A stretch of 12,152 bases of DNA from SZAS-79 sp038319115 (GTDB lineage: Bacteria; Pseudomonadota; Gammaproteobacteria; Burkholderiales; SG8-39), in NCBI GenBank assembly GCA_038319115.1, contig JBBQCV010000104.1, forward strand, positions 1-12,152. The letters are read 5' to 3'. Below the pieces are notes generated by a model. That model worked only from the letters and a program-made list of their open reading frames with translations. It had not been told where the DNA came from and made no database searches. Each line of letters starts with the position of its first letter. The first letter of the stretch is position 1. Shown one piece after another: positions 5,728 through 12,134 of this stretch. The translations under genes were made by a program, and so were the position numbers.

Positions 5728-7140
5728 TCAATAGCCGCTCGCGGCGGCGCGGTTTTCGAAACGCGTGTACTGGCCCAGGAACGTGAGGTCGATCTTGCCG
5801 ATGGGGCCGTTACGCTGCTTGCCGATGATCACCTCGGCCACCCCGCGCGATTCGGGCTTGTCGGGGAAATACACCTCGTCGCGGTAGATGAACAGGATCA
5901 CGTCAGCGTCCTGTTCGATCGCGCCCGACGCGCGCAGGTCCGACCTCATCGGGCGCTTGTCGTTCCTCTGCTCGAGCGCGCGGTTGAGCTGCGAGAGCGC
6001 CACGACCGGCACTTTGAGCTCCTTGGCGAGCGCCTTGAGACCGCGCGAGATCTCGGAGATCTCGGTGGCGCGATTCTCGCCGCTGCTCTGGTTGGAGCCC
6101 GACATGAGTTGCAGGTAGTCGATCACGATCAGACCTAGCTTGCCGCACTGGCGCTGCAGGCGGCGCGCGCGCGAGCGCAGCTCGAGCGCGTTGAGCGCCG
6201 CGGTTTCGTCGATGAAGATCGGCGCGTCGTGCAGCTTGCCCATGGCGCTCGAGAGCTTGCCCCACTCCTCGTCGGTGAGCCGGCCGGTGCGCATGCGGTG
6301 CTGGTCGACGCGCGAGATCGAGCCCAGCATGCGCATGGCGAGCTGGGTGCCGCCCATCTCCATGCTGAACACCGCGACCGGCAGGCCGTTGTCGACCGCC
6401 ACGTTCTCGGCGATGTTGAGCGCAAACGCGGTCTTGCCCATAGACGGGCGCCCGGCCACGATGATGAGGTCGCCCTCCTGCAGGCCGGCGGTCTTCTCGT
6501 CGAGGTCGACGAAGCCCGTCGCCACGCCGGTGACGTCGGAAGGGTTGTCGCGGTGGTAGAGGTAGTCGATCCTCTCCATGACGCGGGCGAGCACCGGCTG
6601 GATCTCCTCGAATCCGGTGCGGTTGCGCGTGCCTTCCTCGCCGATCTGCAGGATGCGCGTTTCGGCCTCGTCCAGCAGCTGGCCCACGTCCCTGCCCGAA
6701 GGGCTCAGCGCGATCTCGGCGATGTCGGTCGCGACCTGGGCAAGCTTGCGCTGCACGGCGCGCTCGCGCACGAGCTCGGCGTAGCGGCGCACGTTGAGCG
6801 CGCTCGGCGTGTTCTGCGACAGCGACCCCAGGTAGGCCACCCCGCCGGTCTTGTCCTTGTCCTCGCTCGCCTCGATCGACTCGAGCACGGTCACCACGTC
6901 GGCCGGGCGGTTCGACTCGATCAGCTTGGCGATGTGGCGGTAGATGCGGCGATGGTCGTCGCGATAAAAGTCGTCCACCGACAGCACATCGCCGACCTTT
7001 TCCCACGCCTTGTTGTCGAGCAGCAGCCCGCCGAGCAGCGACTGCTCGGCCTCCACCGAATGCGGCGGGACGCGCAGCGCGAGCAGCTGCGGGTCAGCCG
7101 GTTCGGCGTTGAATGCTGCGATCTGGGGTGCGCGGGCCAT
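5728..7140 (-). CDS. dnaB: Replicative DNA helicase DnaB
   Basis: The 470-residue protein is a full-length DnaB, the hexameric helicase that unwinds DNA ahead of the replication fork on the lagging-strand template. The N-terminal domain (about 25-125, PPHSVEAEQSLLGGLL onward) binds primase. After the linker helix comes the RecA-like motor with Walker A GRPSMGKT (230-237), catalytic Glu261 in FSMEM, Walker B LIVIDYLQLM (337-346), DLRASGAIEQDAD (401-413) and the arginine-finger region KQRNGP (441-446). There is no intein. The ATG at 7140 is preceded by a run of six C (CTCCCCCC) rather than a purine-rich ribosome binding site, so initiation may be weak. It lies downstream of the rpsF-priB-rpsR-rplI genes beyond an intrinsic terminator, and would be made either by read-through or from an unseen promoter in 7141-7270. 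Confidence 0.97.
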   Translation of the reverse strand: MARAPQIAAFNAEPADPQLLALRVPPHSVEAEQSLLGGLLLDNKAWEKVGDVLSVDDFYRDDHRRIYRHIAKLIESNRPADVVTVLESIEASEDKDKTGGVAYLGSLSQNTPSALNVRRYAELVRERAVQRKLAQVATDIAEIALSPSGRDVGQLLDEAETRILQIGEEGTRNRTGFEEIQPVLARVMERIDYLYHRDNPSDVTGVATGFVDLDEKTAGLQEGDLIIVAGRPSMGKTAFALNIAENVAVDNGLPVAVFSMEMGGTQLAMRMLGSISRVDQHRMRTGRLTDEEWGKLSSAMGKLHDAPIFIDETAALNALELRSRARRLQRQCGKLGLIVIDYLQLMSGSNQSSGENRATEISEISRGLKALAKELKVPVVALSQLNRALEQRNDKRPMRSDLRASGAIEQDADVILFIYRDEVYFPDKPESRGVAEVIIGKQRNGPIGKIDLTFLGQYTRFENRAAASGY

Positions 7141-7160
7141 GGGGGGAGATCATGCTACAC

Positions 7161-7299
7161 AAAACGAAATGGCCTGTCGCCAAGCTGCAGAAAACAAAAG
7201 GCTCGTCGCAGGCACGAAAAATAAAAAGTCTTTTGCCAGCCGCGAAAAAAAGGTCCGCCGTCGGGCCACCAAAACAAAAAGGCCTGTTGCCAGGCCTTT
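7161..7299. repeat. Five degenerate tandem copies of a terminator-like unit between rplI and dnaB
   Basis: Five units start at 7161, 7191, 7217, 7245 and 7271, spaced 30, 26, 28 and 26 bp. Each begins with a 7-11 bp A-rich block (AAAACGAAAT, AAAACAAAA, AAAAATAAAAA, AAAAAAA, AAAACAAAAA), followed by a GC-rich block resembling GGCCTGTTGCCAGGCC. Only the last unit forms a strong hairpin; the first retains a weak four-pair stem. Read on the minus strand, the direction of rplI and dnaB transcription, each is a GC block followed by a T tract. The array looks like a row of decaying copies of one intrinsic terminator. Confidence 0.55.
7271..7299 (-). terminator. Intrinsic terminator of the rpsF-priB-rpsR-rplI operon
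   Basis: On the minus strand a nine-pair stem (AAAGGCCTG with CAGGCCTTT, 7278-7299) closes a four-base loop and is followed by TTTTTGTTTT (7280-7271). This is a textbook Rho-independent terminator 33 bp past the rplI stop codon. It should separate ribosomal protein expression from dnaB, at least partly. Confidence 0.85.
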
Positions 7300-7332
7300 A
7301 GGTGACTTTCCTGGCGGGCGGGCCCGCGCGGG

Positions 7333-7782
7333 TCAGACTTCGCCGAGCACCGAGACGGTGATGTTGACCACCACGTCCGAATGCAGGGCGACGGCGATCG
7401 GGGTGTCGCCGATCTGCTTGATCGGGCCGGCCGGCATGCGCACCTGCGAGCGCTCCACCTCGAAGCCCTGCTTTTGCAGCGCCTCGACGATGTCGTAGTT
7501 GGTGACCGAGCCGAACAGCCGCCCGTCCACGCCCGCCTTCTGCGCGATCTGCACCATCAGGCCCTCGAGCTTGGCGCCACGCTCCTGCGCCTGCGAAAGC
7601 TGGTCGGCCTGCGCCTTCTCGAGCTCGGCGCGCTTTTCCTCGAACACCTTGAGGTTGGATTCCGTCGCCCGCTTCGCCTTGCCCTGCGGGATCAGGAAGT
7701 TGCGCGCGTAGCCATCCTTGACCTTGACCACTTCGCCGAGGGCGCCGAGGTTGGTCACTTTTTCCATGAGTATGATTTGCAT
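7333..7782 (-). CDS. rplI: 50S ribosomal protein L9
   Basis: The 149-residue sequence is a complete L9. The N-terminal rRNA-binding domain (1-50) has MQIILMEKVTNLGALGEVVKV and the GYARNFLIPQGKA signature. A long connecting helix rich in Glu, Lys and Gln (about 41-75) follows, then the C-terminal domain (about 80-149). L9 binds 23S rRNA near the base of the L1 stalk, reaches out from the 50S subunit and helps hold the reading frame. A GGAG sits just upstream of the ATG in the 10-bp gap after rpsR. It is the last gene before the terminator. Confidence 0.98.
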   Translation of the reverse strand: MQIILMEKVTNLGALGEVVKVKDGYARNFLIPQGKAKRATESNLKVFEEKRAELEKAQADQLSQAQERGAKLEGLMVQIAQKAGVDGRLFGSVTNYDIVEALQKQGFEVERSQVRMPAGPIKQIGDTPIAVALHSDVVVNITVSVLGEV

Positions 7783-7792
7783 GCCGGGCTCC

Positions 7793-8080
7793 TTAGTGCA
7801 GGTCGGTGTAGGGAAGCAGCGCGAGGAAACGCGCGCGCTTGATCGCCACCGAGAGCTGACGCTGGAAGCCCGAGGTCGTGCCGGTGATGCGCGCCGGGAT
7901 GATCTTGCCGTTCTCGTTGACGAAGTCCTTCAGCACGTCGACTTCCTTGTAGTCGACCCACTCCACCTTATCTGCGGTGAAGCGGCAGAACTTGCGGCGC
8001 CGGAACAGCGCCTTCTGCCCGCGGTCTTTCTTGTCTTTCCCCTTGCCCTTGCCCTTGCCCTTGCCACGTCCGAAAGCCAT
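7793..8080 (-). CDS. rpsR: 30S ribosomal protein S18
   Basis: The 95-residue protein has the S18 core, RRRKFCRFTADKVEWVDYKEVD (split around residues 28-48) and the C-terminal basic helix SGFQRQLSVAIKRARFLALLPY. S18 pairs with S6 on the 30S platform. The N terminus is unusual: five Gly-Lys pairs at residues 6-15, encoded mainly by an exact four-copy hexamer (CCCTTG on the plus strand, 8040-8063). The ATG follows the priB stop codon with no gap (TAAATG), and its ribosome binding site AAGGAG lies within the last codons of priB. Its synthesis is therefore tied to priB translation. Confidence 0.98.
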   Translation of the reverse strand: MAFGRGKGKGKGKGKDKKDRGQKALFRRRKFCRFTADKVEWVDYKEVDVLKDFVNENGKIIPARITGTTSGFQRQLSVAIKRARFLALLPYTDLH

Positions 8081-8398
8081 TTAAATTGCTCCTTCCATGA
8101 ATTCGATATTGGTTACGTGCAACACCACTTTTGCGCTGCGCTGGCTCTTTGCCGCCAGGAACCCCTGTGCCCTGAGCGCGCTGCCGACACCCGCCGCGGC
8201 CACCTGCCGCGCGAGGATGTCGAAGGCGACGGCGGGCATTTCGGCCCGCACCTTGCGCTCCGACCCCGCTTCGCGCTGGGCCGACTCGTGCAGGATGCGA
8301 AACTCCACCGCCGGCAGGCCGGCAGGCGTGTAACGCAGTGCGCCGAGTTCCACGAGTGTCCCGCTCAGGGTGACCTGGTTGGCGTCAGCCTCGCCCAA
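8081..8398 (-). CDS. priB: Primosomal replication protein N (PriB)
   Basis: The 105-residue OB-fold protein matches betaproteobacterial PriB. Visible features are NQVTLSGTLVELGALRYTPAGLPAVEFRILHES in the N-terminal strands (about 7-39), ending within HES, and GFLAAKSQRS plus a VTNIEF last strand. PriB is a single-stranded DNA-binding accessory protein that works with PriA to reload DnaB at stalled forks. Its gene classically lies between rpsF and rpsR, as here. The only suitable start is a TTG at 8398, six bases after the rpsF stop and without a clear Shine-Dalgarno. This implies low-level, translationally coupled synthesis, which suits a protein needed in far smaller amounts than its ribosomal neighbours. 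Confidence 0.92.
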   Translation of the reverse strand: MGEADANQVTLSGTLVELGALRYTPAGLPAVEFRILHESAQREAGSERKVRAEMPAVAFDILARQVAAAGVGSALRAQGFLAAKSQRSAKVVLHVTNIEFMEGAI

Positions 8399-8404
8399 AG
8401 GGGC

Positions 8405-8866
8405 TCAGGCTTCGGCCCGGGGGGCTTCGGCCGGCGCGGCCGTGGCGGCCGGCGCGGGCGTATCGCCTGCAGGCTTGTCGCCGCGCGACTCGCCCCGCTG
8501 TTCTCCCCGCTGTTCTCCCCGCTGTTCTCCCATCAAGGAGCGCGACTTCTCTTCCTTCATCATCGGGGAGGGCGTGGTATGGGCCTTGTCCATCTTGACT
8601 ACGAGGTTGCGCAGCACCGCGTCGTTGAACTTGAACGAGTGCTCGAGCTCGGTGAGCGTCTCGGCGTCGCACTCGATGTTCATGAGCACGTAGTGCGCCT
8701 TGTGCATCTTGGCGATCGGGTAGGTCATCTGGCGGCGGCCCCAGTCCTCGAGGCGGTGGACCACCCCATTGCGGGAGGCCACCAGCGCCTTGTAGCGCTC
8801 GACCATGCCGGCGACCTGCTCGCTCTGGTCCGGATGGACGATAAAAACCACTTCGTAATGTCGCAT
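8405..8866 (-). CDS. rpsF: 30S ribosomal protein S6
   Basis: The 153-residue protein has the S6 ferredoxin-like fold, from MRHYEVVFIVHPDQSEQV to the LRNLVVKMDKA strand (about 1-95). S6 binds S18 and 16S rRNA on the 30S platform. ATG at 8866 is the start because the family begins MRHYE, and AAGGAG lies at a good distance upstream (8880-8875). The C-terminal tail (about 96-153) is long. It holds three identical GEQR units (113-124) plus one GESR, encoded by perfect 12-bp repeats, and then an Ala/Pro-rich acidic end. S6 tails vary and can be modified with glutamate in E. coli. The repeat here is a lineage feature rather than a family one. Confidence 0.97.
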   Translation of the reverse strand: MRHYEVVFIVHPDQSEQVAGMVERYKALVASRNGVVHRLEDWGRRQMTYPIAKMHKAHYVLMNIECDAETLTELEHSFKFNDAVLRNLVVKMDKAHTTPSPMMKEEKSRSLMGEQRGEQRGEQRGESRGDKPAGDTPAPAATAAPAEAPRAEA

Positions 8867-9005
8867 GCGCAAATCTCCTTGTGGGTTTGAGCCGCCCGCC
8901 ATGCGTTAGCGGTGCGGCAAGGTCGGCGCCGGGATGAAAAGTCAGGCTCGGCGCCGGGGTTTCCGCGCTACGCCCGGGCCAAAAAGCCAAGGGAATCGCG
9001 GAAAG
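8867..9005 (-). promoter_or_regulatory. Structured rpsF mRNA leader, possible S6:S18 autoregulatory element
   Basis: From the predicted transcription start near 9005, about 138 bases of untranslated leader precede rpsF. Two copies of an 11-bp sequence built on the palindrome CGGCGCCG (8923-8933 and 8948-8958) can pair into an eight-pair stem with a 17-base loop. Nearer the gene, GCCGC...GCGGC and a nested CCGC...GCGG (8887-8916 region) form a second hairpin just upstream of the ribosome binding site. Many bacteria regulate rpsF through an mRNA hairpin bound by the S6:S18 complex. I cannot confirm the conserved bulge, so this identity is tentative. Confidence 0.35.
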
Positions 9006-9011
9006 CTTTGA

Positions 9012-9041
9012 ATTATATCCTTAATTGGGCTCCCTGCCCAA
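9012..9041 (-). promoter_or_regulatory. Sigma-70-type promoter of the rpsF operon
   Basis: On the minus strand a perfect TATAAT -10 lies at 9017-9012. A weaker -35, TTGGGC, lies at 9041-9036 with an 18-bp spacer. Transcription would start near 9005. It lies in the gap between rlmB and rpsF, so the ribosomal operon has its own promoter downstream of rnr-rlmB. Confidence 0.6.
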
Positions 9042-9061
9042 GCCCCGTCCGGCCGCGCGAT

Positions 9062-9838
9062 TCAGGCCGGCGAGGCCTTGCCCGCCTTGGACCGCGCGCC
9101 GCCTGCCAGCCGTCGCCGCACCGACTCGAACAGCACGATCCCGGCGGCCACAGAGGCGTTCAGGCTCTCGACCTCGCCCTGCATGGGGATGCGCACGAGG
9201 AAATCGCAATGCTCGCGCGTGAGCCGGCGCATGCCCTCGCCTTCCGCGCCCAGTACCCACGCCACCGACTCGGGGAAGTCGGCCGTGAACAGGTCGTCCT
9301 TGGCATCCTCGTCGGTTCCGACGATCCAGATGCCGCGCTCCTTCAATTCTCGCAGGGTGCGCGCGAGGTTGGTGACCTGGAAATACGGCACCGTCTCGGC
9401 CGCACCGCTGGCCACCTTGGCAACCGTGGCGTTGAGCCCCACTGCGCGGTCCTTGGGCGCCACCACCGCGCTCACGCCGGCCGCGTCGGCGACCCTCAGG
9501 CAGGCGCCGAGGTTATGCGGATCCTGGATGCCGTCGAGCACCAGCAGCAAGGGCGGCCCGGTGAGCAGGTCGAGCGTGTCGTCCAGGCTGCTGCTGCGCT
9601 TGGCCTGCTCGACCATGGCGACCACGCCCTGGTGCCGGCCGTGGCCGGCCAGGCCATCGAGCCGCTCGCCGTGCGCGACCATGACGCGCACGCCCTTCTG
9701 CCCGGCCAGCTTGAGCAGGTCGCGCATGCGAGCGTCCGCCCGGCCCGCCGCAGTATGCAGCTCGAGCACCGATTCGGGCCGCTGGCGCAGCAGCACGGTG
9801 ACCGCGTGAAAACCGAACACCACGCGCGTGGGGCTCAT
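9062..9838 (-). CDS. rlmB: 23S rRNA (guanosine-2251-2'-O)-methyltransferase RlmB
   Basis: The 258-residue protein is a complete RlmB of the SPOUT (trefoil-knot) superfamily. It methylates the 2'-O of G2251 in the peptidyl-transferase P-loop of 23S rRNA. The N-terminal substrate-binding domain (about 5-75) begins VVFGFHAVTVLL. The catalytic domain shows motif 1 NLGACLRVADAAGV (109-122, with Asn109 and Arg115), motif 2 VLGAEGEGM (195-203) and motif 3 IPMQGEVESLNASVAAGI (217-234, with Glu224, Ser225 and Asn227). Its ATG at 9838 overlaps the rnr stop as ATGA, so the two are translationally coupled. A much longer reading frame upstream in the same frame is only rnr read out of phase. Confidence 0.96.
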   Translation of the reverse strand: MSPTRVVFGFHAVTVLLRQRPESVLELHTAAGRADARMRDLLKLAGQKGVRVMVAHGERLDGLAGHGRHQGVVAMVEQAKRSSSLDDTLDLLTGPPLLLVLDGIQDPHNLGACLRVADAAGVSAVVAPKDRAVGLNATVAKVASGAAETVPYFQVTNLARTLRELKERGIWIVGTDEDAKDDLFTADFPESVAWVLGAEGEGMRRLTREHCDFLVRIPMQGEVESLNASVAAGIVLFESVRRRLAGGARSKAGKASPA

Positions 9839-12015
9839 TTCTCCACGGGCACGAGGTCCATCTTGCGCGTCTCGAGGTCGACGCGGACCAGCTTCACCTT
9901 GAGCCGGTCGGCCAGCCGGTAACGCTTGCCGGTGCGCTCGCCGAGCAGCACGTGGCGGGTCGCATCGAAGGTGAAGTAGTCGCGCCCGAGCTCGGAAATA
10001 TGCACCAGCCCGTCGACGAAGTATTCGTCCAGGGTGACGAAGATGCCGAACCCGGTGACCCCCGTGACGCGGCCGCCGAAGGTTTCGCCGACGTGGTCCT
10101 GCATGTAGAAGCACTTGAGCCAGTTCTCGACGTCGCGGCTGGCGTCGTCGGCACGCCGCTCGGTTTCCGAGCAGTGGCGCCCGAGCGCTTCCCAGTCGAC
10201 GTCGTCATAGCGGCGGCCGGCGATGACGGCCTTGATCGCGCGATGTACGAGAAGGTCGGGGTAACGCCGGATCGGCGAAGTGAAGTGCACATACGCCTCG
10301 AACGCGAGGCCGAAATGGCCGGCGTTGTCGGGACTGTAGACGGCCTGCTTGAGCGAGCGCAACAGGATCGTCTGCAGCAGGTTGAAGTCCGGGCGCTGGC
10401 GGATCTTGAGCAGCAACTCGGCATAGTCCTTGGGGCGCGGCTTGTCGCCGCCGGCCAGGTTAAGGCCAAGCTCGGCAAGGAAAGCGCGCAGCATGGCGAT
10501 CTTTTCCGGCGCCGGCACGTCGTGCACGCGGAACAGCACCGGCTGCCTGTTCTCGACGAGGTAGTTGCCGGCGCATACGTTGGCCGCCAGCATGCACTCC
10601 TCGATGATGCGGTGCGCCTCGTTGCGCTGCTCGGGCACGATGCGCGAGATCTTGCCGCGCGCGTCGAACTCCATGCGCGTCTCGATCGAATCGAAATCGA
10701 TTGCGCCGCGCAACTCGCGCGCCTTGAGGAGCACGCCGAACACGCCGTGCAGCGTCTTCAGGTGCGGCAGCAGGTCTTCGCGCCCGGGCTTGGCCTTGTC
10801 GGCCGAAAGCATCTCCCACACCGCGGCGTAGGTGAGGCGCGCCTGCGAGCGGATTACCGCCGGGTAGAACTCGTAGCGCGCAACTGCACCCTTGGGGCTG
10901 ATCGCCATCTCGCACACCATCGCGAGCCGCTCGACCTCAGGATTGAGCGAGCACAGCCCGTTGGAGAGCTTCTCGGGCAGCATCGGGATCACCCGGCGTG
11001 GGAAATACACCGAAGTGCCGCGCTCTTTCGCATCCACGTCGAGCGCGTCGCCATGGCGGACGTAGTTGCTGACATCGGCGATCGCCACCCACAGGCGATA
11101 CCCCTTGCCCTCGCGCACCGCGTGCACCGCGTCGTCGAAATCCTTGGCGGTTTCGCCGTCGATCGTGACCAGCGGCAGGCCGCGCAGGTCCTTGCGGCCC
11201 GCGTGGTCCTCTTCGCGCACCGCGTCGGGCAGCGCCTTGGTCTGGTTGAGTGCCTTGCGCGAAAATTCGTACGGCAGGTCGAATTTACGCAACGCAATCT
11301 CGATTTCCATGCCCGGGTCCTCGCTGTTGCCGAGGACCTCGGCGACCTTGCCGATGGGCTGCGCATGCTTGGAGGGCTGCGCGATGAGTTCCACCGTAAC
11401 CACCTGCCCGGCCTTCGCCTTGCCCGCTTCGGCCGGCGGCACAAGGATGTCCTGCGCGATGCGGCGGTCTTCCGGCACGAGGAACAGCACGCCATGCTCG
11501 GCGTGCAGGCGGCCCACCACGCGCCGGTTGCCGCGCTCGATGACGTCGACGATCTCGCCGGCCGGGCGGCCGCGGTGGTCGCGACCGGTCACCTTCACGG
11601 TCACGCGGTCGCCGTGCAGCACCTGGCGCATTTCAGCCGGCGAGATGAAGATGCTCTCGCCCGGCTCGTCGGGCACCACGAAGCCGTGCCCATCGCGATG
11701 GCCTTCGATGCGACCCGACAGGAGCGACAGCTTCTTCGCCACCAACAGCGCCCCGGCGCGATTGGTCACGATGCGCCCGGTGGCCTCGAGGACCGTCAGC
11801 GCCGCATCGAATGCGGTGCGTTCGCGCTTCTTGAGTTCGAGGCGATCGGCGAGCTCGTCAGGCGTCAGCGGTGTAGCCGCGCGCGTGAGTTCGGCAAGTA
11901 TTTCGCTGGCATAGCCGCCGGCAGCCTCGGCTTTTGCCACGGGGCGCTTGACGGCGACATCTGCGCTTTGCGCAGTTTTCTTGGGTCTTGGATTGCCGGG
12001 TTTGTTTTTTGACAC
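9835..12015 (-). CDS. rnr: Ribonuclease R (3'-5' exoribonuclease)
   Basis: The 726-residue protein has the RNase R layout. A basic N-terminal tail (1-34) leads to a winged-helix domain (about 35-95), then two cold-shock domains (about 97-240). The RNB catalytic domain follows, with TIDGETAKDFDDAVHA and the four metal-binding aspartates Asp286, Asp292, Asp294 and Asp295, and then an S1 domain (about 643-726, from GETFGGRVTGVTGFGIFV). It degrades structured RNA from the 3' end, including rRNA and mRNA fragments. It is shorter than E. coli RNase R (about 813) because it stops right after S1, without the basic C-terminal tail. The start is a GTG at 12015; a stop codon lies a few codons upstream in frame and the ribosome binding site is weak. 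rlmB is coupled downstream. The start codon lies inside the promoter of the divergent tRNA gene. Confidence 0.97.
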   Translation of the reverse strand: MSKNKPGNPRPKKTAQSADVAVKRPVAKAEAAGGYASEILAELTRAATPLTPDELADRLELKKRERTAFDAALTVLEATGRIVTNRAGALLVAKKLSLLSGRIEGHRDGHGFVVPDEPGESIFISPAEMRQVLHGDRVTVKVTGRDHRGRPAGEIVDVIERGNRRVVGRLHAEHGVLFLVPEDRRIAQDILVPPAEAGKAKAGQVVTVELIAQPSKHAQPIGKVAEVLGNSEDPGMEIEIALRKFDLPYEFSRKALNQTKALPDAVREEDHAGRKDLRGLPLVTIDGETAKDFDDAVHAVREGKGYRLWVAIADVSNYVRHGDALDVDAKERGTSVYFPRRVIPMLPEKLSNGLCSLNPEVERLAMVCEMAISPKGAVARYEFYPAVIRSQARLTYAAVWEMLSADKAKPGREDLLPHLKTLHGVFGVLLKARELRGAIDFDSIETRMEFDARGKISRIVPEQRNEAHRIIEECMLAANVCAGNYLVENRQPVLFRVHDVPAPEKIAMLRAFLAELGLNLAGGDKPRPKDYAELLLKIRQRPDFNLLQTILLRSLKQAVYSPDNAGHFGLAFEAYVHFTSPIRRYPDLLVHRAIKAVIAGRRYDDVDWEALGRHCSETERRADDASRDVENWLKCFYMQDHVGETFGGRVTGVTGFGIFVTLDEYFVDGLVHISELGRDYFTFDATRHVLLGERTGKRYRLADRLKVKLVRVDLETRKMDLVPVEK

Positions 12016-12037
12016 GCGCAGGTTCAGCCTCTAGAAT
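12009..12037 (+). promoter_or_regulatory. Strong sigma-70 promoter of tRNA-Leu
   Basis: A perfect -35 box TTGACA (12009-12014) is followed after exactly 17 bp by TAGAAT (12032-12037), five of six matches to the -10 consensus. Transcription would start near 12044, four bases before the mature tRNA. The -35 box overlaps the first codons of rnr on the other strand (GTG at 12015-12013). Confidence 0.8.
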
Positions 12038-12047
12038 TCGCTCCCCT

Positions 12048-12134
12048 GCCGAGGTGGCGGAATTGGTAGACGCACATGGTTCAGGTCCATGCGGTGGCGA
12101 CACTGTGGGGGTTCGAGTCCCTTCCTCGGCACCA
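12048..12134 (+). tRNA. tRNA-Leu, anticodon CAG
   Basis: The 87-base gene folds completely. The acceptor stem is GCCGAGG with CCTCGGC, and the D arm contains AATTGGTAGA. The anticodon stem CATGG/CCATG (12075-12079, 12087-12091) holds the seven-base loop TTCAGGT with CAG at 12082-12084. A long class II variable arm forms GTG-GCGA-CAC, and the T loop is TTCGAGT (12112-12118). Discriminator A and encoded CCA complete the 3' end at 12131-12134. The long variable arm and CAG anticodon identify leucine (reads CUG). The T stem has two G-U pairs, which is tolerable. Confidence 0.97.

Noticed and set aside
5728..7140. Possible intein in dnaB
   Set aside because: The protein is continuous at 470 residues and all motor motifs are at normal spacing.
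6229..7224. Plus-strand open frame of 331 codons opposite dnaB
   Set aside because: Shadow of dnaB produced by high GC at third codon positions, with no recognisable motif.
7161..7299. CRISPR-like array
   Set aside because: Units are contiguous and degenerate with no unique spacers, and no cas genes are present.
7113..7301. Lys/Ala-rich, histone-H1-like peptide frames through the rplI-dnaB gap
   Set aside because: The Lys richness comes from the A-rich blocks of the repeat array. The frame runs out of dnaB antisense sequence, and unit lengths (30, 26, 28, 26) do not keep a frame.
9049..9070. Inverted repeat CCGGCC/GGCCGG at the rlmB stop as a terminator
   Set aside because: No T tract follows on the minus strand, the loop is 10 bases and the stem includes the stop region; too weak to call.
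9839..10114. Upstream extension of rlmB to 10114
   Set aside because: The added residues are rnr read out of frame; the RlmB family start is MSPTRVVFGFHAV at 9838.
9952..12012. Plus-strand open frame of 686 codons opposite rnr
   Set aside because: Its composition (His-, Arg-, Val- and Leu-rich with no domain pattern) mirrors the codon bias of a GC-rich rnr; the sense strand is an unmistakable RNase R.
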